A stretch of DNA of 64,000 nt, from NCBI RefSeq assembly GCF_900129585.1, contig NZ_FQWF01000002.1, positions 186,001-250,000 of the forward strand. The letters run 5' to 3'. Source of the stretch: Flavobacterium micromati (lineage in GTDB: Bacteria; Bacteroidota; Bacteroidia; Flavobacteriales; Flavobacteriaceae). A program made the translations under genes and the position numbers. Shown one piece after another: positions 17,413-26,016 of this stretch. Below the pieces are notes generated by a model. That model was given only the letters and a program-made list of their open reading frames with translations, searched no databases and had not been told where the DNA came from. How positions within the stretch are numbered: position 1 is the stretch's first letter; each line of letters opens with the position of its first letter.

Positions 17413-18480
17413 ATGAAAAAAAAGAAAATACTTTTTCTTGGCGAATCATTTCGAGCGGATGCCATAACATGGATAAATGGCCTAAGGGAATTTGGCGATT
17501 TCGAAATTATAACTTGGGAATTAAAAACGCCCAGTAATAATAAAACGAACCGCATTTTGAGATTACTAGAATTTATCTTCGCTGTTTTCAAAATAAAAAA
17601 AATAATTAAAACAGAGAATCCTGATATGGTTATCGCTGAACGCACAACTAGTTATGGTTTTCTAGCGGCAATGACAGGAATACATCCAATGGCAATCGCA
17701 CAGCAAGGTCAAACTGATTTGTGGCCTGCAAAGACCGTTACAATTCCTTTTAAAAAGTTAATTCAGGGTTATGCTTTTAATCAAGCAGATTTAATTCATG
17801 CTTGGGGTGAAGTGATGACACTTACGATGAAAGAATCAAATGTTGATATGAATAAAGTGTTGGTTTTACCAAAGGGAATTGATTTAGATGTCTTTGCAAA
17901 TCAGAATAACGCTAATCCACAAAAAATTTGTGCCATCGTTACAAGATCTCTTTTACCTGAATACCGTCACGATATTATTTTAAAAGCTTTTGGTGTTTTA
18001 AATAGAGAAGGAATTGACTTTTTACTAATTGTTGTTGGCGACGGAACGCAACTTCCTATTTTAAAACAGTTAGCAAGACAAATTAAAATACATGAAAAAG
18101 TGATTTTTACGGGTCGAATCCCAAATACGCAATTACCACAATTATTACAAGAGTCCAATATTTACATTAGCATGCCAACAACTGAAGGAGTTTCGGCATC
18201 TTTATTTGAAGCAATGGCTTGTAATTGCTATCCAATAGTGACTGATATCGCAGGAAATAGAAATTGGATCCAGCACCGTGAAAATGGAAATTTAGTTCCA
18301 GTTGATGATTGTAACGCTCTTGCGGAAGAACTTATTTGGTCTTTTGAAAATAAAACTCATAGAGAACAAGCGGTTCTAATAAATAGAAAAACCGTTGAAC
18401 ATAAAGCTAATTACAAAACAAACATGAAAATTATTTCCAATAAATATCACAATTTAATCAATTTATATACTACTAAGTAA
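17413..18480 (+). CDS. Family 4-type glycosyltransferase (GT-B fold)
   Basis: 355-residue retaining glycosyltransferase. The C-terminal half shows the GT4 pattern: LVVGDGTQLPILKQL-like nucleotide-sugar loop at about 197-212, VIFTGRIPNTQLPQLL, then the donor-binding motif TTEGVSASLFEAMAC (about 256-270) with the two conserved glutamates seven residues apart. The N-terminal half is the acceptor domain, with no signal peptide or membrane helix. The gene sits 2 nt before an asparagine synthetase, a pairing seen in cell-surface polysaccharide loci where the synthetase homologue amidates a sugar acid or peptide; here that role is inference. Donor and acceptor are unknown. Confidence 0.87.
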   Translation: MKKKKILFLGESFRADAITWINGLREFGDFEIITWELKTPSNNKTNRILRLLEFIFAVFKIKKIIKTENPDMVIAERTTSYGFLAAMTGIHPMAIAQQGQTDLWPAKTVTIPFKKLIQGYAFNQADLIHAWGEVMTLTMKESNVDMNKVLVLPKGIDLDVFANQNNANPQKICAIVTRSLLPEYRHDIILKAFGVLNREGIDFLLIVVGDGTQLPILKQLARQIKIHEKVIFTGRIPNTQLPQLLQESNIYISMPTTEGVSASLFEAMACNCYPIVTDIAGNRNWIQHRENGNLVPVDDCNALAEELIWSFENKTHREQAVLINRKTVEHKANYKTNMKIISNKYHNLINLYTTK

Positions 18481-18482
18481 AT

Positions 18483-20330
18483 ATGTGCGGAATTAATGGA
18501 ATTTTACACTTGCAATCGCAAAAAAATGTTGACGAACGTGTTTTACTTAAAATGCGCGATTCGCTTGAACATCGAGGCCCAGACGACAAAGGATTTTTTA
18601 TAGATAAAAACATTGGATTGGGACATAGACGTCTTTCCATCCTCGATACTTCAACTGCCGGACATCAGCCTTTTTTATCAGAAAACGGACGATATGTGCT
18701 GACTTATAACGGAGAAATTTACAATTTTACAACATTTTACTCCGAATTGAAAAGTAACGGTTTCAATATTAAAACATCGTCGGATACCGAGGTTTTAATG
18801 AAATTATTTGAGTTGTATGGCGTAAATATGTTTCATCGCCTCAACGGAATGTTTGCTTTTGCGATTTGGGATAAATTAGAAAAAAAACTTACTGTCGTTC
18901 GGGATCGAATGGGTGTAAAACCACTATATTATTCTTTTTACAACGAAACTTTTTATTTTGCATCAGAGCAAAAAGCACTTTTTACTGCTGGTATTCCACT
19001 AAAAATAGCGCAAAACGGTTTAGAAGAATATATTTTCAATCGGTTTGTTGCTGGAGAAAATACGATGTATCAAAATATATACAAGTTACTTCCGGGACAT
19101 TTTATGACAATACCTGAAAGCGGAAAAGTTACCACCACAAAATGGTGGAATCTAAAAGAAGAAATTCTCAATCAGTCTGAAATAAAAAATCCCGTTGAAT
19201 GGTTTCGTGAAACATTTGACGACGCAGTGAGTTTGCGCATGGTAAGTGATGTTCCTGTTGGGGTTTTATTAAGTGGCGGACTTGATTCTTCATCAATTAT
19301 AGCGTCGCTGCATCAGCAAAAATTCCAAGATATTCAAGCTTTTAATATGGGTTTTGAGGAGAAGAAACACAATGAAGCTCACTTAGCAGAACTACTAGCT
19401 CACAAAATGGATTATGGATTTCATACGATGCAACTGCAAAATCAAGATCTTTTTGACAAATTAATGAGTGCCACTTATTTTCAAGACGAACCAGTTATGC
19501 ATCTAAGTGAGCCACATATTTTAGCAGTTGCTCAAATGGCAAGACCTAAAGTTAAAGTGTTATTATCAGGCGAAGGCGCAGATGAACTTATGGGCGGATA
19601 TGTACGCTACAAACCATTAAAATATCCTACATTACTTCAGTCCATTGCCACCGTTAGTAATTCCTCCTTTTTGCAAAATAAACCGCGCTATGAAAAACTA
19701 GCCCGTTACTCACAAATTGAAACAAATTCGGATTTAATTTTATTTAACGGCTGCAATATTTATCCAAAAGATATAGCGGAAAATTTTGGAATAAATGCAC
19801 CACCAAAAAACGAATATCGCAAGCAACTTTACAAGGAAGCAAAGTCTCTCTATCCAAAAAATCTGCGAAGGCAAGCACTTTACTTTGACCAACATACCTA
19901 TTTATGTTCACTTCTTGATCGAAATGACCGCTGTACAATGGGTGCTTCAATAGAATGCAGAGAGCCATTTCTAGACCCAAGATTAATTATTGGACTGGGA
20001 TCGCTGGATGACAATTGGCTTTTTAAAGGAAAAAAATGGAAATATATCTTGAAAAAATCGATGGAGGATCGTTTGCCTAAAGAAATCCTCAAATTTAAGA
20101 AAGTAGGTCTCAGTGCACCATGGGGAGATTATATCACTCAAAGTCCAGCTTTTAAAGATGAATTGGAGTCTTTTAAAAAAAGTGATGTTTTCAAAATGCC
20201 TTACTTTGAGCACATCAATATAAAGAAATTAGTGCAACAATTACAAAATGGCGACACTCAAATGACACCTTACATAATGCCACTATTCATGATGCATATC
20301 TGGATGAAAACCTATACAACTAAATTTTAA
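18483..20330 (+). CDS. asnB: Glutamine-hydrolysing asparagine synthetase (polysaccharide-locus type)
   Basis: 615-residue two-domain enzyme. The class II glutaminase domain begins with the N-terminal nucleophile Cys2 (MCGINGI), followed by HRGPDDKG and NGEIYN. The synthetase domain has the PP-loop SGGLDSSS near residue 263 and the GEGADELMGGY box. Three asnB-like genes occur in this window; this one is the longest, the most divergent in its C-terminal third and lies directly behind a glycosyltransferase. It could therefore be an amidotransferase for a glycan rather than the cell's main asparagine maker. The catalytic residues are intact. The start follows the preceding stop by 2 nt. Confidence 0.9.
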   Translation: MCGINGILHLQSQKNVDERVLLKMRDSLEHRGPDDKGFFIDKNIGLGHRRLSILDTSTAGHQPFLSENGRYVLTYNGEIYNFTTFYSELKSNGFNIKTSSDTEVLMKLFELYGVNMFHRLNGMFAFAIWDKLEKKLTVVRDRMGVKPLYYSFYNETFYFASEQKALFTAGIPLKIAQNGLEEYIFNRFVAGENTMYQNIYKLLPGHFMTIPESGKVTTTKWWNLKEEILNQSEIKNPVEWFRETFDDAVSLRMVSDVPVGVLLSGGLDSSSIIASLHQQKFQDIQAFNMGFEEKKHNEAHLAELLAHKMDYGFHTMQLQNQDLFDKLMSATYFQDEPVMHLSEPHILAVAQMARPKVKVLLSGEGADELMGGYVRYKPLKYPTLLQSIATVSNSSFLQNKPRYEKLARYSQIETNSDLILFNGCNIYPKDIAENFGINAPPKNEYRKQLYKEAKSLYPKNLRRQALYFDQHTYLCSLLDRNDRCTMGASIECREPFLDPRLIIGLGSLDDNWLFKGKKWKYILKKSMEDRLPKEILKFKKVGLSAPWGDYITQSPAFKDELESFKKSDVFKMPYFEHINIKKLVQQLQNGDTQMTPYIMPLFMMHIWMKTYTTKF

Positions 20331-20370
20331 TTCTTACTTTTGAATTCAGATTCAAAAAAGCGCAATTTTC

Positions 20371-21384
20371 ATGGAAATCCAGTATCAATATTCGTTAAAA
20401 AACCTTAATACTTTTGGCATTGAAGCCAAAGCAAAGCAGTTTATAGCCGTTCACTCTATTGAGGAATTACAATTAGTTTTAGATCAAAACAAAACGCAAA
20501 AAAAATTCATTTTAGGCGGTGGTAGTAATATGCTTTTGACAAAAGATATTGACGCTTTAGTGATTCACATAGATTTAAAGGGAATAAAAATTATTGATGA
20601 GGATGAAAATTATGTTTGGGTAGAAAGTCAAGCTGGCGAAAACTGGCATGAATTTGTACTTTACACTATCGATCACAATTTTGGCGGATTAGAAAACATG
20701 TCGCTCATTCCGGGAAATGTAGGTACAACGCCTGTGCAAAATATAGGTGCTTATGGAACTGAAATCAAGGACACTTTTGTTTCGTGTCAAGCTGTAGCAA
20801 TAGATAGCCAAGAAACTAAAACTTTTACTAAAGAAGAATGTAGTTTTGGCTACAGAGAAAGTATCTTTAAAAATGAAGTAAAAGATCACTACATAATTAC
20901 GTCAGTAGTTTTTAAATTGACTAAAAAGGATCACAAAATCAACACTTCTTATGGAGATATAATTGCTGAGTTGGCTAAGAATAAGATCACGAAGCCATCA
21001 TTAAAAGACGTTAGTGATGCAGTAATTGCGATCAGAAAAAGTAAATTACCAGATCCAAAAGAGCTTGGAAATAGCGGTAGTTTTTTTAAAAATCCTATTC
21101 TACTAAAATCGGAATTTGAAAAAATTCATAAGCAATTTCCTGAAATGAAATACTACGATATTTCAGAAACCGAGGTAAAAGTTCCGGCAGGTTGGCTTAT
21201 TGAACAAGCCGGATTTAAGGGAAAGCGTTTTGGTGACGCAGGGATTCATAAAAATCAAGCCTTAGTTTTAGTAAATTATGGCAATGCAACTGGGCAAGAA
21301 ATTCTAGAAATTTCGAGAAACATTCAAGATACAATATTTAAAAAATTTGGTATTTATATTGAAGCTGAAGTAAATGTGATTTAA
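20371..21384 (+). CDS. murB: UDP-N-acetylenolpyruvoylglucosamine reductase (type I)
   Basis: FAD enzyme that completes UDP-N-acetylmuramate for peptidoglycan. FAD-binding motifs are GGGSNMLLTKDI (about 50-61), GLENMSLIPGNVGTTPVQNIGAYG (110-133) and the FGYRESIFK segment that marks type I MurB. The catalytic serine lies in GNSGSFFKNP and the C-terminal EAEVNVI carries the conserved glutamate. Length 337 matches the E. coli-type enzyme. The gene follows asnB by 40 nt and may share its transcript. A 400-nt gene-free stretch follows. Confidence 0.96.
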   Translation: MEIQYQYSLKNLNTFGIEAKAKQFIAVHSIEELQLVLDQNKTQKKFILGGGSNMLLTKDIDALVIHIDLKGIKIIDEDENYVWVESQAGENWHEFVLYTIDHNFGGLENMSLIPGNVGTTPVQNIGAYGTEIKDTFVSCQAVAIDSQETKTFTKEECSFGYRESIFKNEVKDHYIITSVVFKLTKKDHKINTSYGDIIAELAKNKITKPSLKDVSDAVIAIRKSKLPDPKELGNSGSFFKNPILLKSEFEKIHKQFPEMKYYDISETEVKVPAGWLIEQAGFKGKRFGDAGIHKNQALVLVNYGNATGQEILEISRNIQDTIFKKFGIYIEAEVNVI

Positions 21385-21800
21385 GTTCTTGCATTCCATA
21401 TTTAGTTCAAATAAGAAGTAGAAGATAAATTTATTTCAAATTGTCAATATCTAAATGTTATTTTAACAATACTTGGTCACAGGCTCAAGCTATTTACTCC
21501 AGCAATCTATAAAAAACGAAAATCAGCAAAAAATTAAAAAATTTCTTCAATAAAATAGCTTTCTTCTTATACTCATTCTCAACAATGTCGCGTTCTATAC
21601 AGTAAATATTGCTTTGAAATTGGTGAAATTTATAAAAGTCCAGCATCTTTAATACAGAGAAGATCATAGAACAATTTACACTTCCATTTTTTTTCAGGTC
21701 AAGACCATATTTAAGAGTATTTTCAAAAACTTACAGGAATATTTCGTCCTCTTGAACTATTATGAGAAAACTCGATCATTTTCGTTGTAAAATTTAGGAT
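21385..21800. other. Intergenic stretch without recognised features
   Basis: AT-rich, stops in all six frames, between the converging murB and cupin genes. No clear terminator hairpin, repeat or RNA was identified. Confidence 0.4.
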
Positions 21801-22187
21801 TCACCCTTTGGTCATTTCAATCATATGATCAATTACATGAATGTGTTCGTGCTGAGGGCTAAACATAACAATTTCTGCATCTGCAATGACCTTAACATTA
21901 TGCCCTGCTGGCCAATAAAAAAGATCGTTTGAATTTACGGTCTCTTCTGCTCCGCTAGCATCTGTAGTAGTTACTTGACCACTCACGATATATCCCCAAT
22001 GTGGACACTGGCATAAATTTCCTTCTAGTCCTATAAATAAGGGAGTAGTATCGACTCCCTGAGCAAGGCTAAAATACTCGCCGCTAATCTTACCAAAACC
22101 AGTAGCATCTCCAAAATCAGTTTTTACTCTAAGAACAGCTCCGGGAATTTGCATTTTCACATCAATCTCATCTTTAGCAATTTTCAT
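21801..22187 (-). CDS. Cupin-fold protein
   Basis: 128-residue single-domain protein. The cupin barrel is suggested by CPHWGYIVSGQVTTTDASG (motif 1 with a single His and Gly pattern) and the second strand set NDLFYWPAGHNVKVIADAEIVMFSP. The C-terminus is unusually His-rich (PQHEHIHVIDHMIEM), which might add a metal site. The ATG at 22187 replaces a longer frame whose first 17 residues have no family counterpart. It is isolated, with long gene-free stretches on both sides. No enzymatic activity can be assigned; many such proteins are small-molecule-binding or isomerase-like. Confidence 0.7.
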   Translation of the reverse strand: MKIAKDEIDVKMQIPGAVLRVKTDFGDATGFGKISGEYFSLAQGVDTTPLFIGLEGNLCQCPHWGYIVSGQVTTTDASGAEETVNSNDLFYWPAGHNVKVIADAEIVMFSPQHEHIHVIDHMIEMTKG

Positions 22188-22951
22188 AATTTCATTTGTT
22201 TTAATTATATTTATCAAGGAAAGCAGAAAGTGTTTCATTATACTCCATTATGGACAAAAACCATTTGTTAGAATAAAATAAAAATTTTCATACTACACAT
22301 CCAAGATAGATAAATAAATCTGATTATCAACACTTTAAAAAAAAATATAATTATAAAACAGCTTCTCAGTGTAACTTAGTTAACATATCCAAGAGAAAAA
22401 GTTGTTCTACCCATTTGTTAGTTTTGTAGTCAATGAAAAACTATTTACTTATCTTCGTTTTTTTGAAGCGAAAAAAAACAGTCGATTAGTCGCTATTAAA
22501 AATTGACTAAAAACAACCTTAAAAATGCATCAACACAAAGATGTTTTGCAGTTCATTTAAGAGGGAAAATGAAAATTATAGCGGTAAAAAGCTTAATCGA
22601 ATCCATAAAAAAACTATTTTATAAGTACAAAAAAATACTAAGAACTTTGTTCATGTAAAAATTTATTTGAAAACCCATTATTTAATTGTGAGGTTTCCTT
22701 GCATTAAAAATTGAAATAATCGAGAACCAAGCTAAAAAAAAATCTTAAAAAGGAAAAAAGAAAATCATTACACCATAATTTCTACGTCAGAAAAAATAAC
22801 TGAATCAAAAATAGTTATTACAAATAAGATGAGAAAATAGAGAGTATAAATTCTTTTCGAAATTCACATATTCTCTTTAACAATTCCTATTTGTATTCAT
22901 ACCTTTGCACCTCCCGAAATTTCGGGCATTTAAAAACTCACTAAACTCAAA
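22188..22951. other. Long intergenic stretch with possible signal-peptide stub and GT2 promoter
   Basis: The cupin gene and the glycosyltransferase diverge here. On the plus strand a TAGTTTTG promoter-like motif at 22419-22426 is followed by an ATG at 22433 and a short frame MKNYLLIFVFLKRKKTVD that stops after 18 residues. It looks like the beginning of a lost secreted-protein gene. The right end carries the GT2 promoter and a small palindrome. Nothing else was recognised. Confidence 0.4.
22900..22908 (+). promoter_or_regulatory. Promoter -7 element of the GT2 gene
   Basis: TACCTTTGC, full match to TAnnTTTG, 43 nt before the ATG. The leader contains the perfect 14-bp palindrome CCCGAAATTTCGGG (22913-22926), directly after the expected transcription start. 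Confidence 0.65.
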
Positions 22952-24058
22952 ATGCTTATACTTATTCTTTACTTTTTTATTATTATCGTTGCAGTTCAAA
23001 TTTTGTTTTACCTTGGAATCTTTGGAAAATTTGCTTTCGCGAAAGCACAAATTATAACTCCAAAAATAGTTTCTATTTCAGTAATAGTTTGCGCCAAAAA
23101 TGAAGCAGAAAATGTTAGCAATTTTATTCCATTGTTAATAGAACAAGATTACCCTGATTTTGAAATTGTTTTGATTGACGACGCATCAAGCGACAATACT
23201 TTAGAAATTTTTGAAACGTATGAAAAACAGCATTCTAATATTCGTTTAGTAAAAGTTCAAAATAATGAAGCTTTTTGGGGAAACAAAAAGTACGCGTTAA
23301 CTCTCGGAATAAAAGCCGCCCAAAAAGAATACCTGTTATTCACAGATGCTGATTGTTATCCTACTTCTAAGGATTGGATTACTGCAATGAGTTCGCAAAT
23401 CACGATGCAAAAAACTATTGTTTTAGGCTACGGTAAATATGAGACAATTGCTAATTCCTATTTAAATAAAGTAATTCGTTTTGAGACTTTAATCACCGCA
23501 ATTCAGTATTTTTCATGGGCAAAAACGGGACGCGCATACATGGGAGTTGGAAGAAATTTAGCCTATAAAAAAGAAGAGTTTTATAATGTAAACGGCTTTA
23601 TTTCTCATATTCATGTTCGCTCTGGTGATGATGATTTATTCATCAATGAAGCTGCTAAATCTAGAAATACAACAATTGTATACGCTGCTGAAAGTTTCAC
23701 ACTTTCAAAACCTAAAACGACTTATAAAGAGTGGTTCATACAGAAAAGACGTCACATCGCTACTGCAAATTATTATAAAACATTTGATAAAATTCAACTT
23801 GGAGTCTTCTACTTTTCCCAATTTTTATTTTTAATATTGCCAATAATTTTATTATTATGGGAATTTGAATGGATTCTTGTACTAAGTTTGATAGGACTTC
23901 GTTATTTAGTAACGTGGTTAGTGATAGGATTTTCGGCTGCAAAATTAAAAGAAAAAGATGTCGTTTATTTGTATCCAATAATTGAACTGACGCTCGTACT
24001 TACTCAAATAAATATTTTTATCACAAACGTATTCTCAAAACCAGTACAGTGGAAGTAA
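22952..24058 (+). CDS. Membrane-associated family 2 glycosyltransferase
   Basis: 368 residues. An N-terminal membrane helix (2-22) precedes a GT-A domain: SISVIVCAKNEAENV, LIDDASSDNT, the DxD-type metal site TDADCYP (about 131-137), SGDDDLFINEAA and the acceptor-side KRRHIATANYY motif resembling the QxxRW box of processive enzymes. Two or three C-terminal membrane helices (about 285-360) complete it. This layout fits transferases that build or extrude surface glycans or glycolipids; the product is unknown. The last 10 nt overlap the ECF sigma factor gene, so the two are translationally coupled, an uncommon partner for a transferase. Confidence 0.87.
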   Translation: MLILILYFFIIIVAVQILFYLGIFGKFAFAKAQIITPKIVSISVIVCAKNEAENVSNFIPLLIEQDYPDFEIVLIDDASSDNTLEIFETYEKQHSNIRLVKVQNNEAFWGNKKYALTLGIKAAQKEYLLFTDADCYPTSKDWITAMSSQITMQKTIVLGYGKYETIANSYLNKVIRFETLITAIQYFSWAKTGRAYMGVGRNLAYKKEEFYNVNGFISHIHVRSGDDDLFINEAAKSRNTTIVYAAESFTLSKPKTTYKEWFIQKRRHIATANYYKTFDKIQLGVFYFSQFLFLILPIILLLWEFEWILVLSLIGLRYLVTWLVIGFSAAKLKEKDVVYLYPIIELTLVLTQINIFITNVFSKPVQWK

Positions 24059-24600
24059 AACAACAAATAGAAAAGGCAAAACAAGGCGATCAAGTGGCCT
24101 TCACTTTTCTATTGAATCACTATTGGAATGAAGTTTATGGTTTCATGCTTAAGCGTACCGAAAATGAAACTACTGCCGAAGACATTACCATTGAAACTTT
24201 CTCGAAAGCGTTTGACAAAATAATCACTTACAACCCCGAATTTCAATTCAATACTTGGCTTATCGCTATTGCAAAAAACGTACATATTGATTTATTACGC
24301 AAAAGAAAAGCCAGTCTTTTTATTGAAATCACTGACGACGAAAACCAACAAGCTTATAATATCGCAGATACAACTCCATCTGCCGAAGATGAATTAATCA
24401 CTGAGCAAAATCTTTCACTCTTACTGCAGTATATTAAAGAACTAAAACCGCATTATCAGGAGGTAATTCAGTTACGGTATTTTCAAGAGTTGAGTTACCA
24501 AGAAATCGCTACTAAAATCGATGAACCATTAAGTAATGTGAAAGTCAAATTGCTTCGCGCCAAAAAACTACTGGCTGAAATTATACGAAACAAACGGTAA
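24049..24600 (+). CDS. ECF-type RNA polymerase sigma factor
   Basis: 183 residues with sigma region 2 (AFTFLLNHYWNEVYGFM, TAEDITIETFSKAF, FNTWLIAIAKNVHIDLLRK) at about 15-83 and region 4 (HYQEVIQLRYFQELSYQEIATKI) at about 132-156. There is no region 3, as expected for ECF factors. The start is GTG at 24049, inside the end of the glycosyltransferase gene. No anti-sigma factor follows; the next gene is a tonB homologue after about 170 nt. Targets are unknown. Confidence 0.92.
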   Translation: MEVKQQIEKAKQGDQVAFTFLLNHYWNEVYGFMLKRTENETTAEDITIETFSKAFDKIITYNPEFQFNTWLIAIAKNVHIDLLRKRKASLFIEITDDENQQAYNIADTTPSAEDELITEQNLSLLLQYIKELKPHYQEVIQLRYFQELSYQEIATKIDEPLSNVKVKLLRAKKLLAEIIRNKR

Positions 24601-24773
24601 AATTCATTATCGGGAAGAATTTAATTAAACAACTACTATTTTGCTAATAATATTTTTTTATCTTTAAGAAAAAAAATAAAATATTGATACTAAAATTCTT
24701 ATTTATGCGTTGGTAATTAAAACACCGTTTGCTTATGATGTGAATGCTACTTAACCATTAAAAACCACACATT

Positions 24774-25604
24774 ATGTCAAAATTAAGTATTTACGAAACC
24801 GGCTGGATTGATTTAGTTTTTCAAGACAGAAACAAAAAGTACGGCGCATATCAATTGCGTCAAGATAGCGCAAAAACTTCATTTTTAGCGCTTTTTACTG
24901 GAGTGGCACTTCTATTTGGAGCAATGACAATCCCTAAAATTTTAAATTACATTAATCCTGATGTGCAAGTAATTACAATTACACCAGAAATTATTGATAA
25001 AATTGTCCAATTATCTAGTGTAAAACCAAACGAGCCTAAACCGATGGAAACACTTCCGGCGGTAAAAAGTATCCCAGCAACAGAAATTGTCAAAACGATA
25101 CAATTGCGCAATCCTGAAATTGTTGAAGCGACTACAGCCACACCAGATATTGCAAAAAATATTGATTATAAAAATACAACAACTTTAGCTAATGATGGAT
25201 CAGGAATAACAGGTTTAAATCCTGCTCCTGCTGATGGAAATGGCGCATCAATAAATCCTATTGCTGTAGCATATAACGAAAATAACATTGTCAATAGCGG
25301 AGTACTTGATAAACTACCAGAATTTCCTGGAGGCATCAGTAAATTTTATTCCTATGTAGGTAATAATTTTGAAAAACCAGAAATCGAAAATACTACAAAT
25401 ACTATGCGCATTTTTGTTTCGTTTGTCATCGAAAAAGATGGAAAAATGACTGATATTCAAGTTTTAAAAGATCCTGGCTACGGTTTGGGAAAAGAAGCTA
25501 TTAGAGTGCTAAAATCATTGCGAACTAAATGGATTCCCGGAATGCTCGGAGGCAAAGCGGTTCGCACTGCATATAACTTACCTATTTCGGTGCAAATGCA
25601 GTAA
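24774..25604 (+). CDS. Energy transducer TonB
   Basis: 276 residues. Residues 1-33 (ETGWIDLVFQDRNKKYGAYQLR) are the conserved N-terminal motif of Bacteroidota TonB proteins, followed by one membrane helix (36-55), a periplasmic linker with prolines and a C-terminal TonB domain (about 185-276) containing LPEFPGGISKFYSYV, FVIEKDGKMTDIQVLKDPGYG and AVRTAYNLPISVQ. It would couple the proton-motive force, through ExbB/ExbD, to outer-membrane receptors. No exbBD genes are beside it. The family has several paralogues per genome, so a numbered symbol is not given. Confidence 0.93.
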   Translation: MSKLSIYETGWIDLVFQDRNKKYGAYQLRQDSAKTSFLALFTGVALLFGAMTIPKILNYINPDVQVITITPEIIDKIVQLSSVKPNEPKPMETLPAVKSIPATEIVKTIQLRNPEIVEATTATPDIAKNIDYKNTTTLANDGSGITGLNPAPADGNGASINPIAVAYNENNIVNSGVLDKLPEFPGGISKFYSYVGNNFEKPEIENTTNTMRIFVSFVIEKDGKMTDIQVLKDPGYGLGKEAIRVLKSLRTKWIPGMLGGKAVRTAYNLPISVQMQ

Positions 25605-25620
25605 TTAATAATATGAAATT

Positions 25621-25654
25621 TTAAAAGCAGTATCGCAAGATGCTGCTTTTTTAG
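25621..25654 (+). terminator. Intrinsic terminator of tonB
   Basis: AAAAGCAGTATC pairs with GATGCTGCTTTT around a 4-nt loop and is followed by TT, 16 nt after the tonB stop. Confidence 0.8.
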
Positions 25655-25827
25655 TTTGATCTATATTATCTTTTCTTGTAGTTTAGTTTTTTATGGCTCA
25701 AACTTGTTGGCCTTTATCAACAATTATTTTTTATGATAAATCTACAAAGCAGAAAACGTTTAGTGCAACTTACTAGTTTTTTAAAAAAAACGAACTTTAG
25801 GACTTCAAAACGTATATTAGAGCTCTG

Positions 25828-25971
25828 ATGATCCCGAAGCGTCTGGAGATATCCTCGCAGTGCAACGGAGAAATAATGGCGAAAGCAGGACCATTTAAAA
25901 ATGAAAAAATAAAAACAGCTGCTCCTAAAAGAACTATTGAATTTTGTTTAAATAAAAGCGCAAACCATTGA
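25828..25971 (+). pseudogene. Possible short ORF or gene remnant in a GC-rich block
   Basis: A 47-codon frame starting ATG ATC CCG. Its inner part reads MAKAGPFKNEKIKTAAPKR and ends TIEFCLNKSANH. From memory, small flavobacterial proteins often end with a motif like TIEFLLNYSKAL, so this could be a damaged member. The GC-rich first half might instead be a structured repeat. No ribosome-binding signal or promoter is evident. Low confidence; it is recorded because base composition departs from its surroundings. Confidence 0.25.
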
Positions 25972-25990
25972 ACAAATAAACTACATTCCT

Positions 25991-25999
25991 TATCTTTGC
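25991..25999 (+). promoter_or_regulatory. Promoter -7 element of lipA
   Basis: TATCTTTGC, full consensus, 17 nt before the lipA ATG. Confidence 0.7.
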
Positions 26000-26016
26000 A
26001 GTCTTAAAAATAATAT

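Larger units (their letters stand above)
25605..26016. other. Intergenic stretch with terminator, GC-rich block and lipA promoter
   Basis: Between tonB and lipA. Besides the tonB terminator and the lipA promoter it holds a distinctly GC-richer block at 25821-25893, which overlaps a 47-codon open frame (25828-25971). See the separate entry for that frame. Confidence 0.5.
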
